Below are positions 52,197 through 60,247 of a DNA stretch of 64,000 nt, piece by piece. The position numbers were made by a program, and so were the translations under genes. Below the pieces are notes generated by a model. That model did not search any database. It was not told the origin of the DNA and saw only the letters and a program-made list of their open reading frames with translations. The stretch comes from Sva-07 sp963710625 (GTDB lineage Bacteria > Actinomycetota > Acidimicrobiia > Acidimicrobiales > Ilumatobacteraceae), in NCBI GenBank assembly GCA_963710625.1, contig CAVQBG010000022.1, positions 124,001 through 188,000 on the forward strand, given 5' to 3'. Numbering within the stretch: the first letter of the stretch is position 1; each line of letters starts with the position of its first letter.

Positions 52197-52666
52197 GCGA
52201 CACCGACCTGGGCCATTCGAATCCGCTCGTCAAGCTCTGGCACCTCACGGCGCGTTTCGTGACGTCGTTGCCTCCCACACCGCCCTCGGTCGACGACGAG
52301 GTGTGGGTGGACGACCATCTCCTCGCCGGTGAGCGTGCGCTGTGGGTGCAGTTGTCGAACCAGGACCGTCGTCACAGCGCCGCCGTAGCGCGCCGGTTCG
52401 TGCGGGCCAGGCCGGATGCGACGCCAGCGGAGATCGCCGGTGCGATCCTGCACGACGTCGGAAAGATCGAGTGCGGGCTCGGTACGTTCGGGCGGGTGAT
52501 CGCCACCCTCGTCGGCCCGCGTACCGCAGCATTCCGGGCGTACCACGATCACGAGGAGATCGGCGCCGCGATGGCTCGGGCGGCAGGGTCGAGCCCGGCA
52601 ACGGTCGACCTGATCGCCCAACGCGGCCCGGCCTTCGCAGCGCTCAACCGCTCGGACCACGCCTGA
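52193..52666 (+). CDS. HD-domain protein
   Basis: 157-residue protein with a probable metal-dependent phosphohydrolase fold: RRHSAAVARRFVRARPDATP, then the HD motif AILHDVGKIECGLGTFGR and YHDHEEIGAAMARAAG. Substrate unknown. GTG 52193 overlaps the xerD stop by 4 bases, so it belongs to the xerD transcript. The mycobacterial locus has no counterpart here that I recognise. Confidence 0.8.
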   Translation: MSDTDLGHSNPLVKLWHLTARFVTSLPPTPPSVDDEVWVDDHLLAGERALWVQLSNQDRRHSAAVARRFVRARPDATPAEIAGAILHDVGKIECGLGTFGRVIATLVGPRTAAFRAYHDHEEIGAAMARAAGSSPATVDLIAQRGPAFAALNRSDHA

Positions 52667-52696
52667 TCGGGAGAGGAGGGGGAGAGTCACCGCTCA

Positions 52697-52730
52697 TTGA
52701 CAAATGGTTGCGGTTGACAACTGGTGGCGG
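52697..52730. repeat. Two abutting 17-bp direct repeats (probable operator)
   Basis: TTGACAAATGGTTGCGG (52697-52713) and TTGACAACTGGTGGCGG (52714-52730) are identical at 15 of 17 positions with no bases between. They end exactly where the -10 hexamer of the antitoxin gene begins, so a protein bound there would block the promoter. Confidence 0.8.
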
Positions 52731-52736
52731 TAACGT
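52731..52736 (+). promoter_or_regulatory. -10 element of the Xre/RES module
   Basis: TAACGT, 6 bases before ATG 52743 and directly after the tandem repeats. Leaderless pattern; the -35 position falls at the junction of the two repeats. Confidence 0.6.
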
Positions 52737-52742
52737 GTCGGC

Positions 52743-53168
52743 ATGTCGATCGTCGAATCGATGGCCAACGAGGTCGTGTTGCGCAGTGGGGGAGACGCCG
52801 ACGTCCTTCGGCGCATCATCGACCGACTCGACCACCAGCTCAACGCCAGCCCGCTGCAGCGAACGGTGCGGTTGTGGGACCTCTCCGCCACCCAGCTCGG
52901 AGCGATGTTCGGCATCAGCCGGCAGGCGGCATCCAAATGGCTGGCCGACGGCGCCCCGGCGAGCCGTCGGGATCAGGTGGCGCTGCTGGGTCAGGCGACC
53001 GACGTGCTCGATCAGTGGGTGAAGCGCGAGCGCATTCCCGCAGTGGTCAGACGCCCGGTGGAAGCCCTCGACGGGCGGACACGCCTCGATGTGGCGTTGG
53101 CCGGAGAGTTCGAGGTCCTGCGCGACGAGTTGTACGACACGTTCGACCTCACCCGTATCGCTCCATGA
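52743..53168 (+). CDS. Xre/ParS-type antitoxin (MbcA-like)
   Basis: 141-residue partner of an RES toxin. It has a helix-turn-helix in LSATQLGAMFGISRQAASKW and a C-terminal helical region (LDGRTRLDVALAGEFEVLRD) that in relatives plugs the toxin active site. Such antitoxins repress their own operon, which fits the tandem repeats just upstream. It overlaps the toxin gene by 4 bases (ATGA). N-terminal dimer helices (LRRIIDRLDHQLNA) are longer than usual. Confidence 0.85.
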   Translation: MSIVESMANEVVLRSGGDADVLRRIIDRLDHQLNASPLQRTVRLWDLSATQLGAMFGISRQAASKWLADGAPASRRDQVALLGQATDVLDQWVKRERIPAVVRRPVEALDGRTRLDVALAGEFEVLRDELYDTFDLTRIAP

Positions 53169-53719
53169 TCGACACCCAGGTGCCCGACGGGCACGTCTGG
53201 TTGCGCATCACCCGACCGCATTTCGCCGATCCGTTCGACCCGACCTTCGCGCAACGACGAGGCGGACGGTGGAACCCGCCGGACTCATGGCCAACGCTGT
53301 ACCTGAACGAGGATCTGGCCACCGTGCACGCCCAGGTGCGGCATCTCTTCGCCGGACGCGGGGTCGAACCCGATGATCTCGACGACGACGCCCCGATCCG
53401 TCTCGCCGCGGCAACGTTGCCGGGCCGCCAACGCGTCGCCGACATCGTGTCGGCCGACGGTGTCGCCGCTGTGGGTCTGCCGGCCCAGTACCCCGCGGAC
53501 GCCCGGGGTCGGGCGATCGACCACCACGTCACGCAGGCGATCGGTGTCCAGGCGCACACGGCGGGGCTCCGTGGCGTGTGGTGTCGCTCGGCGTCGGGCG
53601 TCGGCCGTGAGGTGGCCTGGTTCCCGGCCGCCCGGTCATCGGCTCGACCCGTGTGGCAGCACCCACTCGGTTTCGGTGTCTGGCGCCACGCCGTCTCCCT
53701 CGACCAGTTGCCGGTGTGA
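53165..53719 (+). CDS. RES-domain toxin
   Basis: 184-residue RES protein; characterised relatives (MbcT and others) destroy NAD by phosphorolysis or hydrolysis. VWLRITRPHFADPFDPTFAQ supplies the first invariant Arg. GGRWNPPDSWPTLYLNEDL is the RWNP-type core, and GLRGVWCRSASG has the Ser region. Where many RES proteins have an invariant Glu (AxxE), this one reads ATVHAQV, with Gln. That may mean a variant catalytic set or an attenuated toxin. It forms a standard two-gene module with the antitoxin. Confidence 0.85.
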   Translation: MIDTQVPDGHVWLRITRPHFADPFDPTFAQRRGGRWNPPDSWPTLYLNEDLATVHAQVRHLFAGRGVEPDDLDDDAPIRLAAATLPGRQRVADIVSADGVAAVGLPAQYPADARGRAIDHHVTQAIGVQAHTAGLRGVWCRSASGVGREVAWFPAARSSARPVWQHPLGFGVWRHAVSLDQLPV

Positions 53720-53725
53720 CGACCG

Positions 53726-53774
53726 GTTCTCGTGAACCCGTTGCGGGATTACTCCCCAACGGGTTCACGAGAAC
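53726..53774. terminator. Long perfect hairpin between convergent RES and trpS genes
   Basis: Arms GTTCTCGTGAACCCGTTG (53726-53743) and CAACGGGTTCACGAGAAC (53757-53774) pair over 18 bp. The 13-base loop can form a further GGGA/TCCC pair. It sits in the 59-base gap between two converging genes, so it most likely stops transcription from both sides. No U-tract is present on either strand. Confidence 0.8.
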
Positions 53775-53778
53775 GGGG

Positions 53779-54798
53779 TCAGGCGGGGAGGAGGCCGATG
53801 TGGTCGCGGGCGCGATCGAGGGTGGTGGCGGCAACGGTGCGGGCCTTGTCGGCGCCGACGCGCAGGAGTCGGGCGAGTTCGCCCTTGTCGTTCATCAGCT
53901 CGTGGTATCGGGTGCGGATCGGGTCGAGCGCGGCGAGGACGGCCTCGCCGGTGTCGACCTTGAGGCGGCCGTACTGCTCGTACTGCTCGGCGACGGCCTG
54001 CGGTGTCCGGCCGGTGACCGCCGCGTTGATCTCCAACAGGTTCGCCACCCCGGGCTTCTCGACGCGGTCGTAGCGGACCGCGTCGGGCCCGGTGTCGGAG
54101 TCGGTGACCGCCCGCTTGAACTTCTTCATCAGGACACCCGGCTCGTCGATCAGGTAGACGCACCCGGCGTCGGATGCGTCCGACTTCGACATCTTCGACA
54201 TCGGGTCCTGCAGGCTCATCACCCGCGCCCCGACGGCCGGCGTGACCGCCTCGGGGACGACGAACGTGTCGCCGAAGCGGTGATTGAAGCGGATCGCTGC
54301 GTCTCGCGTGATCTCGACGTGCTGGCGCTGGTCGTCGCCGACCGGAACCTCGTTCGCGTCGTACAGCAGGATGTCGCCGGCCTGCAGCGCGGGATAGGTG
54401 AACAGTCCGGCCGAGATGAACTGGCCCTCGCGCTTGGACGACTTGTCCTTGAACTGAGTCATCCGTGACAGCTCGCCGTAGCTGACCGTGCACTCCATGA
54501 TCCAGCCGAGCTGGTTGTGCTCGGGCACGTGGCTCTGGACGAAGACGGTGGCGACGTCGGGGTCGAGACCGATGGCGAAGAACATCGCCGCCAGCTCCAC
54601 GGTCAGCTTGCCGATCACGCCGGGCTCGTCGATCACGGTCAGCGCGTGGAGGTCGACGATGCCGTGGAATGCATCGCACTGGTGCTGTCCGGACACCCAG
54701 TTCCGCAGGGCACCGAGATAGCTGCCGAGGTGCACGTCGCCGGTCGGCTGCATGCACGACAGCACACGTGTCGTCGGGTGGCTGGGTGCGTTCGTCAC
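53779..54798 (-). CDS. trpS: Tryptophan--tRNA ligase
   Basis: Class I synthetase (339 residues). HIGH-like signature in LSCMQPTGDVHLGSYLGALR and KMSKS in PMSKMSKSDASDAG. YPALQAGDILLYDANEVPVG and FVPVGDDQ-like text match the tryptophan pocket. GTG 54798 is preceded on the minus strand by TATCGT 8 bases away. It points left, divergent from scpA. Confidence 0.96.
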   Translation of the reverse strand: MTNAPSHPTTRVLSCMQPTGDVHLGSYLGALRNWVSGQHQCDAFHGIVDLHALTVIDEPGVIGKLTVELAAMFFAIGLDPDVATVFVQSHVPEHNQLGWIMECTVSYGELSRMTQFKDKSSKREGQFISAGLFTYPALQAGDILLYDANEVPVGDDQRQHVEITRDAAIRFNHRFGDTFVVPEAVTPAVGARVMSLQDPMSKMSKSDASDAGCVYLIDEPGVLMKKFKRAVTDSDTGPDAVRYDRVEKPGVANLLEINAAVTGRTPQAVAEQYEQYGRLKVDTGEAVLAALDPIRTRYHELMNDKGELARLLRVGADKARTVAATTLDRARDHIGLLPA

Positions 54799-54806
54799 GG
54801 GCGCCG

Positions 54807-54843
54807 ACGATACCCGTTCGCACCACCGACGCTCCGGTAGGTT
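54807..54843. promoter_or_regulatory. Divergent -10 elements of trpS and scpA
   Basis: Minus strand TATCGT (54812-54807), 8 bases before the trpS GTG at 54798. Plus strand TAGGTT (54838-54843), 8 bases before the scpA ATG at 54852. The 53-base gap can therefore hold two leaderless promoters back to back. Confidence 0.5.
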
Positions 54844-54851
54844 GGGCGTCG

Positions 54852-55655
54852 ATGTCCATCGATGCAGCCAGTACCGCCTCGGGCACCGTGGTCTCCACCC
54901 CGGTGTACGAAGGGCCGTTCGACATGCTCCTGCAGCTGATCCTGCGCGAACAGGTCGACATCTACGAGGTCAACCTGTCGAACATCGTCGACGCCTACCT
55001 CACCGAGATCGAGCGGATGCAGTTCCTCGACCTCGACGTCGCCACCGGGTTCCTCCTGATCGCTGCGACGCTGGTGGAGCTCAAGGCCCGGCGGCTACTG
55101 CCGAACCCCTCCGACATCGACCTCGACGACGAACTCGCGCTCTGGGAGGAGCGTGACATGCTGCTCGCCCGCCTCCTCGAGGCCAAGACCTTCAAGGACG
55201 TCGCGCAGATCTTCGCCCGACTCGCCGACGACGCCGATCTGTCGTTCCCGAGAGTGGTGGGACCCGATGACCGTTTCGCCGACGTGGTCCCCGACATGCT
55301 GGAGGGCACCACCGTCATCAGCCTGCGCAACGCCGCCATCCGGGCGCTGACGCCCAAACCGGTGCCGGTCGTCGACCTCTACCACGTCAACCCGATCACC
55401 ACCACGGTGGCCGACGCCGTCGCCGAGCTGCTCGACGAGCTGCCGCGGGCCGGCCGGATCACGTTCCGACGTCTCACCGCGGACTTCGCCGACCGCATCG
55501 AGGTGATCATCCGGTTCCTCGCGGTCCTCGAGCTGTACAAGCAGGGCGCCGTCGAACTCGACCAGCCCGAGCGGTTCGGCGACATCGAGGTGCTGTGGAC
55601 CGCCGACGAGAGCTTCGACACCGCGTCGATCCTCATCGACGCGTACGAGGGCTGA
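54852..55655 (+). CDS. scpA: Segregation and condensation protein A
   Basis: Kleisin subunit of the SMC-ScpAB condensin (267 residues). VYEGPFDMLLQLILREQVDI, then YEVNLSNIVDAYLTEIERMQ and LDLDVATGFLLIAATLVELK, are family hallmarks, with KARRLLPN and a C-terminal winged helix (VIIRFLAVLELYKQGAVELD). ATG 54852 is supported by the TAGGTT hexamer. scpB follows after 5 bases. Confidence 0.96.
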   Translation: MSIDAASTASGTVVSTPVYEGPFDMLLQLILREQVDIYEVNLSNIVDAYLTEIERMQFLDLDVATGFLLIAATLVELKARRLLPNPSDIDLDDELALWEERDMLLARLLEAKTFKDVAQIFARLADDADLSFPRVVGPDDRFADVVPDMLEGTTVISLRNAAIRALTPKPVPVVDLYHVNPITTTVADAVAELLDELPRAGRITFRRLTADFADRIEVIIRFLAVLELYKQGAVELDQPERFGDIEVLWTADESFDTASILIDAYEG

Positions 55656-55660
55656 GCGCG

Positions 55661-56338
55661 ATGTCCGACGAGTTGACCGATCCGACCGAACCGGCCGACG
55701 AGCGCGTCGTCGAGTACAAGCGGGCGATCGAGTCGATCGTGCTCGTCGCCCACGATCCGGTTCCCGCCGAGCTGCTCGCGCAGCTCCTCGAGGAGCCGAC
55801 GGTGATGATCGAACAGTGGTGCGAGGAGCTGGCGGCGTCCTACGTGGCGTCCGGACACGGGTTCGAGCTCGTCCACATCGCCGGAGGGTGGCGTTTCCAG
55901 ACCGCCACCGACCTGACCCCGTACGTCGAACGGTTCCTGCTGCACGACCAGCGCGCCCGGCTGTCGGGCGCCGCGCTCGAGACGTTGGCGATCATCGCCT
56001 ACAAGCAGCCGATCTCACGCGGGCAGATCGCCTCGATCCGCGGTGTCGATCCCGACGGCGTGATCCGCACACTCCAAGCACGTGGCTACATCGACGAGAT
56101 CGGCCGCGACGACGGTCCCGGCCAGGCGATCCTGTTCGGCACCACCGCCACGTTCCTCGAGAAGCTCGGCCTCGCCACCCTCGACGACCTGCCCCCGATC
56201 GCGGAGTTCATCCCGAGCGCCGAGGTGGTCGAGGCGTTGGAGACCGGGCTGCGCGTCACGCCGGTGATCGAGGTGTCGACGAGCGACGGATCCGGTCAGC
56301 GGCAGTCTTCGGCGCCCGAACCGACTGCGGACCCGTGA
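55661..56338 (+). CDS. scpB: Segregation and condensation protein B
   Basis: Winged-helix partner of ScpA (225 residues). IESIVLVAHDPVPAELLAQL, GWRFQTATDLTPYVERFLLH, RLSGAALETLAIIAYKQPIS and RGQIASIRGVDPDGVIRTLQ are the family core. The C-terminal 30 residues are a variable acidic tail. Its stop overlaps the GTG of the next gene. Confidence 0.96.
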   Translation: MSDELTDPTEPADERVVEYKRAIESIVLVAHDPVPAELLAQLLEEPTVMIEQWCEELAASYVASGHGFELVHIAGGWRFQTATDLTPYVERFLLHDQRARLSGAALETLAIIAYKQPISRGQIASIRGVDPDGVIRTLQARGYIDEIGRDDGPGQAILFGTTATFLEKLGLATLDDLPPIAEFIPSAEVVEALETGLRVTPVIEVSTSDGSGQRQSSAPEPTADP

Positions 56339-57138
56339 CCGATCGTACGCCCGAGCCGCCCCTGTGGGAGCAGCTGGCCGATGCCAGCGCCGCGCTGCCG
56401 CAAGGGGAGCGGCTGCAGAAGGTGTTGGCGGCCACCGGCTACGGCAGCCGTCGAGTGTGCGAGGACCTGATCGCAGCCGGTCGCGTCACCGTGAACGGAG
56501 AGGTGGCGATCCTCGGACGGCGCGTCGACCCCGACGCGGATGCTGTCGAAGTCGACGGTGCGCCGATCGGTGTGCGCCCCGGTCTGGTGTACTACCTGCT
56601 CAACAAGCCCATCGGGGTGATCACGACGGCCCGTGACACCCACGGGCGCCCCACGGTGCTCGAGCTCGTGCCGAGCACGCCGCGTGTGTTCTCGGTGGGT
56701 CGTCTCGACGTCGACACCGAGGGGCTGCTGCTGCTGACGAACGACGGCCAGCTCGCCAACCGGATCGCCCACCCGTCGCACGGCATCGAGAAGGAGTACC
56801 TCGTCGAGGTCGACGGCGGACAGGTGTCGGCCGGAGCGCTGCGGGCGCTGCGTGACGGTGTCGAACTCGATGACGGGCCGACCGCCCCGGCCCGTGTCTC
56901 ACAGCCCGACCCCGGGGTGTTGCGTCTCGTGATCCACGAGGGTCGCAACCGGCAGGTCCGGCGGATGTGCGAGGCCGTCGGACACCCCGTCCGACGCCTG
57001 GTGCGCACGCGCGTCGGACCGATCAGTGACCGGAGCCTGCGGCCGGGGTCGTGGCGTGAACTGACCACCGACGAATGGCGGGCGCTGACGGAGGCCGTGG
57101 CCGGCGCGTCCGACAGTACGATCGATCGACGTGAGTGA
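56335..57138 (+). CDS. rRNA pseudouridine synthase, RluB/RsuA type
   Basis: 267 residues: N-terminal S4 domain (GERLQKVLAATGYGSRRVCE, LIAAGRVTVNGEV), catalytic domain with FSVGRLDVDTEGLLLLTNDG (the Asp nucleophile) and RNRQVRRMCEAVGHPVRRL. The position after scpAB is that of the gene called rluB in mycobacteria. Start GTG 56335 in the GTGA overlap with scpB. Confidence 0.93.
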   Translation: MTDRTPEPPLWEQLADASAALPQGERLQKVLAATGYGSRRVCEDLIAAGRVTVNGEVAILGRRVDPDADAVEVDGAPIGVRPGLVYYLLNKPIGVITTARDTHGRPTVLELVPSTPRVFSVGRLDVDTEGLLLLTNDGQLANRIAHPSHGIEKEYLVEVDGGQVSAGALRALRDGVELDDGPTAPARVSQPDPGVLRLVIHEGRNRQVRRMCEAVGHPVRRLVRTRVGPISDRSLRPGSWRELTTDEWRALTEAVAGASDSTIDRRE

Positions 57139-58219
57139 CGACCCCGCTGAATCGGCGACGCGAGTGCGTCGAGCGAACGTGATCGGCCTCGGCCTGATCG
57201 GCGGGTCGGTCGCGCTCGGACTGCGGGGGGCCGGTTGGCACGTGACCGGCGACGACACCGACCGCACAACGGCCGATGCGGCATTCGAACGCGGCGTGGT
57301 CGACTCGCTCGGACTCGATCCGGATGCCGTCATCACCGTGGTCGCCGTGCCCGTCCTCGCCGCGGCCGACCAGGTGAAGCGGGCCTTGGCCGAGACGACC
57401 GGAGCGGTCACCGACGTCGGCAGCGTCAAGGCGACGATCTGCGCAGCGTGCGACGACCCCCGGTTCGTCGGCGGACACCCGATGGCCGGTTCGGAACTCG
57501 ACGGTCTCGACGGGGCGCAGGCCGACCTGTTCGAAGGCGCCGTCTGGGTGCTGACGCCCACCGCCGACAGCGATGACGCCGTCTTCGCCGCGGTCGCCTC
57601 GCTCGCGAAGTCGCTCGGCGCCGAGGTCGTTGCACTGTCTCCCGAGCGTCATGACCAACTGGTCGCCGTGGTCAGCCACGTTCCGCACCTGACGGCGGCG
57701 ACGCTGATGGGTCTCGCCAGCGAGCGGGCCGAGGAGCACGCCGCGCTGTTGCGTCTCGCCGCGGGAGGCTTCCGCGACATGACCCGGGTGGCGAGCGGCC
57801 GCCCCGGGATCTGGCTCGACATCTGCGCCGAGAACCGTCCGGCGATCGTCGACGTCCTCGACCAGCTGATCCTCGGGCTCACCGAGATGCGCGACATCGT
57901 CGGCAGCGACGACCGCGAGCTGCTGTACGCCCGCCTCACTGCGGCCCGCCAGGCGCGCGTGAACCTGCCCGCACGCGTCGTGCATCCCGACGAACTGGCG
58001 GAGGTCCGCATCCCGATTCCCGACCGTGCCGGTGCCGCCGCCGAAGTGTTCACGCTGGCCGCCGAACTCAGCGTCAACATCGCCAGTTTCGAGGTGGTGC
58101 ACGTCGCCGAGAGCACACGCGGCGTGGCGGTCGTCATCGTCGATCGGGCGTTGGCCGAGCTGTTCCGGGGCGGCCTCCTCGCTCGCGGGTTCCGTCCGGC
58201 GGTCCAGCCGCTGTCATGA
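57131..58219 (+). CDS. tyrA: Prephenate dehydrogenase
   Basis: Oxidative decarboxylation of prephenate to 4-hydroxyphenylpyruvate in tyrosine synthesis. The 362 residues have the Rossmann start ANVIGLGLIGGSVALGLRGA, VTDVGSVKATICAACD, GGHPMAGSELDGLDGAQADL and LVAVVSHVPHLTAATLM. The end is a C-terminal ACT domain (VRIPIPDRAGAAAEVFTLAA), so feedback control by an amino acid is likely. TACGAT at 57117-57122 may be an internal promoter. GTG start, 8-base overlap with the previous gene. Confidence 0.94.
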   Translation: MSDDPAESATRVRRANVIGLGLIGGSVALGLRGAGWHVTGDDTDRTTADAAFERGVVDSLGLDPDAVITVVAVPVLAAADQVKRALAETTGAVTDVGSVKATICAACDDPRFVGGHPMAGSELDGLDGAQADLFEGAVWVLTPTADSDDAVFAAVASLAKSLGAEVVALSPERHDQLVAVVSHVPHLTAATLMGLASERAEEHAALLRLAAGGFRDMTRVASGRPGIWLDICAENRPAIVDVLDQLILGLTEMRDIVGSDDRELLYARLTAARQARVNLPARVVHPDELAEVRIPIPDRAGAAAEVFTLAAELSVNIASFEVVHVAESTRGVAVVIVDRALAELFRGGLLARGFRPAVQPLS

Positions 58220-59520
58220 GCGACGACACCTATCGCGTCCGGCGCGCCGACGGGCCGGTGATCGCCGACGTTCGCGTGCCCCCGTCGAAGAGCATCGTCA
58301 ATCGGGCCCTGATCTGCGCTGCGCTCGCCGACGGGACCAGCGAGATCGTCGGGGTGGCGCCAGGCGACGACACCGCGTCGATGATCGACTGCCTCCAGCA
58401 GCTCGGCTGCGGCATCGGCGTGCGACTCGACGAGGGCGAGCGGATCGCCGACGTGATCGGCACCGGCGGTGTCCTCACCCCCGGGCCGATGACGCTCCAC
58501 GCCGGCCTCGCCGGGACGACGTCACGGTTCGTCACGGCTCTCGCTGCGCTCGGAACCGGCGAGTACACGATCGATGGTGAACCGCCGCTGCGTGGTCGGC
58601 CGATGGCGCCCCTGCACAACTCGCTCGCCGCCCTCGGCGCGAGCGTCACGCCGGGAGAGACGCCCGGTCACCTGCCGGTCACGGTTGCCGGCCCACTGCG
58701 CCGGGCGGATGCCGTCGTGATGCCGGGCGACGTGTCGAGCCAGTACGTCACCGCGATGATGCTGATCGCCCCGTACGTGCCCGGCGGCTTGAAGCTGTGG
58801 CTGTCGTCCGGCATCGTGTCGCGGCCGTACCTCGAGATGACCCGGTCGGTGATGCACGACTTCGGCCACGACGACGTCGAGCTCCGCGACCGGCACGTGA
58901 TCGTCGGGCCGGGCCAGTACTTCCCGACCGAGTTCCGTGTCGAGCCCGATGCCAGCTCTGCGAGCTATCCGCTGGCTGCAGCCGCGATGGTCGGCGGAGC
59001 GGTGAGCGTTCGCGGTCTCGGCTCGTCGTCGGTGCAGGGCGACGCCCGCTTCGTCGATGTCCTCGAATCGATGGGGTGCATCATCACCCAGGGCAGCCAC
59101 GACACCGTGGTCATGCGACGGCGAGACGTACCGCTGCGAGGAGTCGAGGTCGACATGGCCGACATCTCCGATCTCGTGCCGACGGTGACGGTCGTCGCCA
59201 CCCAGGCGGTCACGCCCACCCGGATCACGGGTGTCGGATTCATCCGGGCCAAGGAGAGCGACCGGCTCGGGGACCTCGCGGCCGAGCTCCGGCGCACCGG
59301 CGCACTCGTCACGGTCGAACCCGACGGATTGCTGATCGAGCCCACCGATCACCTCAGCGGTGCACGCCTCGACACCCACCACGACCACCGGCTCGCCATG
59401 GCGTTCGGCCTGCTCGGCCTCGTCGTCGACGGCATCGAGATCTCGCAGCCAGCGGTGGTCTCGAAGAGCTGGCCCGGCTACTGGGACGCGTTGGCGGCGA
59501 TCCCGGCCCACCTGCTGTGA
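58216..59520 (+). CDS. aroA: 3-phosphoshikimate 1-carboxyvinyltransferase
   Basis: EPSP synthase of the shikimate pathway, 434 residues. VPPSKSIVNRALICAALADG, HAGLAGTTSRFVTALAALGT and LRGRPMAPLHNSLAALGA are recognisable. Others are GDVSSQYVTAMMLIAPYVPG, GFIRAKESDRLGDLAAELR and THHDHRLAMAFGLLGLVVDG. GDVSSQYVTA and the LAGTTSR loop are intact. The gene overlaps tyrA and the following HAD gene by 4 bases each. Confidence 0.97.
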   Translation: MSDDTYRVRRADGPVIADVRVPPSKSIVNRALICAALADGTSEIVGVAPGDDTASMIDCLQQLGCGIGVRLDEGERIADVIGTGGVLTPGPMTLHAGLAGTTSRFVTALAALGTGEYTIDGEPPLRGRPMAPLHNSLAALGASVTPGETPGHLPVTVAGPLRRADAVVMPGDVSSQYVTAMMLIAPYVPGGLKLWLSSGIVSRPYLEMTRSVMHDFGHDDVELRDRHVIVGPGQYFPTEFRVEPDASSASYPLAAAAMVGGAVSVRGLGSSSVQGDARFVDVLESMGCIITQGSHDTVVMRRRDVPLRGVEVDMADISDLVPTVTVVATQAVTPTRITGVGFIRAKESDRLGDLAAELRRTGALVTVEPDGLLIEPTDHLSGARLDTHHDHRLAMAFGLLGLVVDGIEISQPAVVSKSWPGYWDALAAIPAHLL

Positions 59521-60176
59521 ACCCGGACGATCGCGCCGGCTCCCCGCCGACGTGCCCGATCACGCACGTCGCTGCGTTCGACCTCGACGGCACGCTGACC
59601 ACCCGTGACTGCGTCGTGCCGTTCCTGCGCCGGGTGGCCGGTACCAGCGTCCTGGTGACACGCGTGCTGCGTCACCCCGTCGGTCTGGCGGGCGCCGGGC
59701 TGCGCCGCGATCGCGATGCGCTCAAGCGCGCGAGCGCAGCCGGTGCGTTCGCTGGGCGCGACGCCGACGAGGTCCAGCGCATCGCCGACGCGTTCGCCGA
59801 GGAGATCCACGCGACCTGGTTGCGTCGCGACGTCGTCGCCGAACTCGAGCGGCACCGACACCGCGGTGACACCGTCGTGGTGGTCTCCGCGTCGTTCGAG
59901 GTGTACGTCCGGCCGCTGGCGGCGCTGCTGGGCGCCAAGGACGTGTTGGCCACGCGCCTGGACGTCGACGCAGCCGGTCGACTGAACGGTCGGCTGCTCG
60001 GTTCGAACTGCCGCGGGCCGGAAAAGGTTCGTCGCTTGCACGCTTGGCTCGACGAGCACGCTGACGGGCGGTCGTCGGTCGCGGTCACCGCCTACGGCGA
60101 CTCGGGCGGCGATCGGGAGCTCCTGCTCGACGCAGATGTCGCCCACTGGGTCGGCCGCGGCAAGATGCCCCGCTGA
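59517..60176 (+). CDS. HAD-IB (SerB/PSPase-like) phosphatase
   Basis: 219-residue phosphatase. Motif I HVAAFDLDGTLTTRDCVVPF, motif II VVVVSASFEVYVRPLAALLG, Lys region RGPEKVRRLHAWLDE and motif III VTAYGDSGGDRELLLDADVA are present. HAD-IB domains are known fused to UbiA prenyltransferases, and ubiA follows here. I infer it may remove the phosphate from decaprenylphosphoryl-5-phosphoribose; generic phosphoserine-like phosphatase is the alternative. Confidence 0.85.
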   Translation: MNPDDRAGSPPTCPITHVAAFDLDGTLTTRDCVVPFLRRVAGTSVLVTRVLRHPVGLAGAGLRRDRDALKRASAAGAFAGRDADEVQRIADAFAEEIHATWLRRDVVAELERHRHRGDTVVVVSASFEVYVRPLAALLGAKDVLATRLDVDAAGRLNGRLLGSNCRGPEKVRRLHAWLDEHADGRSSVAVTAYGDSGGDRELLLDADVAHWVGRGKMPR

Positions 60177-60208
60177 TGCGACCCTCGGGCTGTACGGTCA
60201 CCGGCGCC

Positions 60209-60247
60209 ATGTCCATCGACGAACGATTCGCGATCCACTCGTGTTGA
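60209..60247 (+). other. 12-codon reading frame ending on the ubiA start
   Basis: ATG 60209 to TGA 60245-60247 reads MSIDERFAIHSC. TACGGT at 60193-60198 is 10 bases upstream. The stop overlaps the GTG/TTG start region of ubiA at 60241-60246. It may be a small leader peptide coupling translation, or the true ubiA N-terminus separated by one missing base (the frame step is the same -1 seen in ruvA). Confidence 0.35.

Noticed and set aside
52697..52736. TTGACA in each 17-bp repeat as -35 elements
   Set aside because: Spacing to TAACGT is 11 or 28 bases, not 16-18; the repeats fit an operator better than paired -35 boxes.
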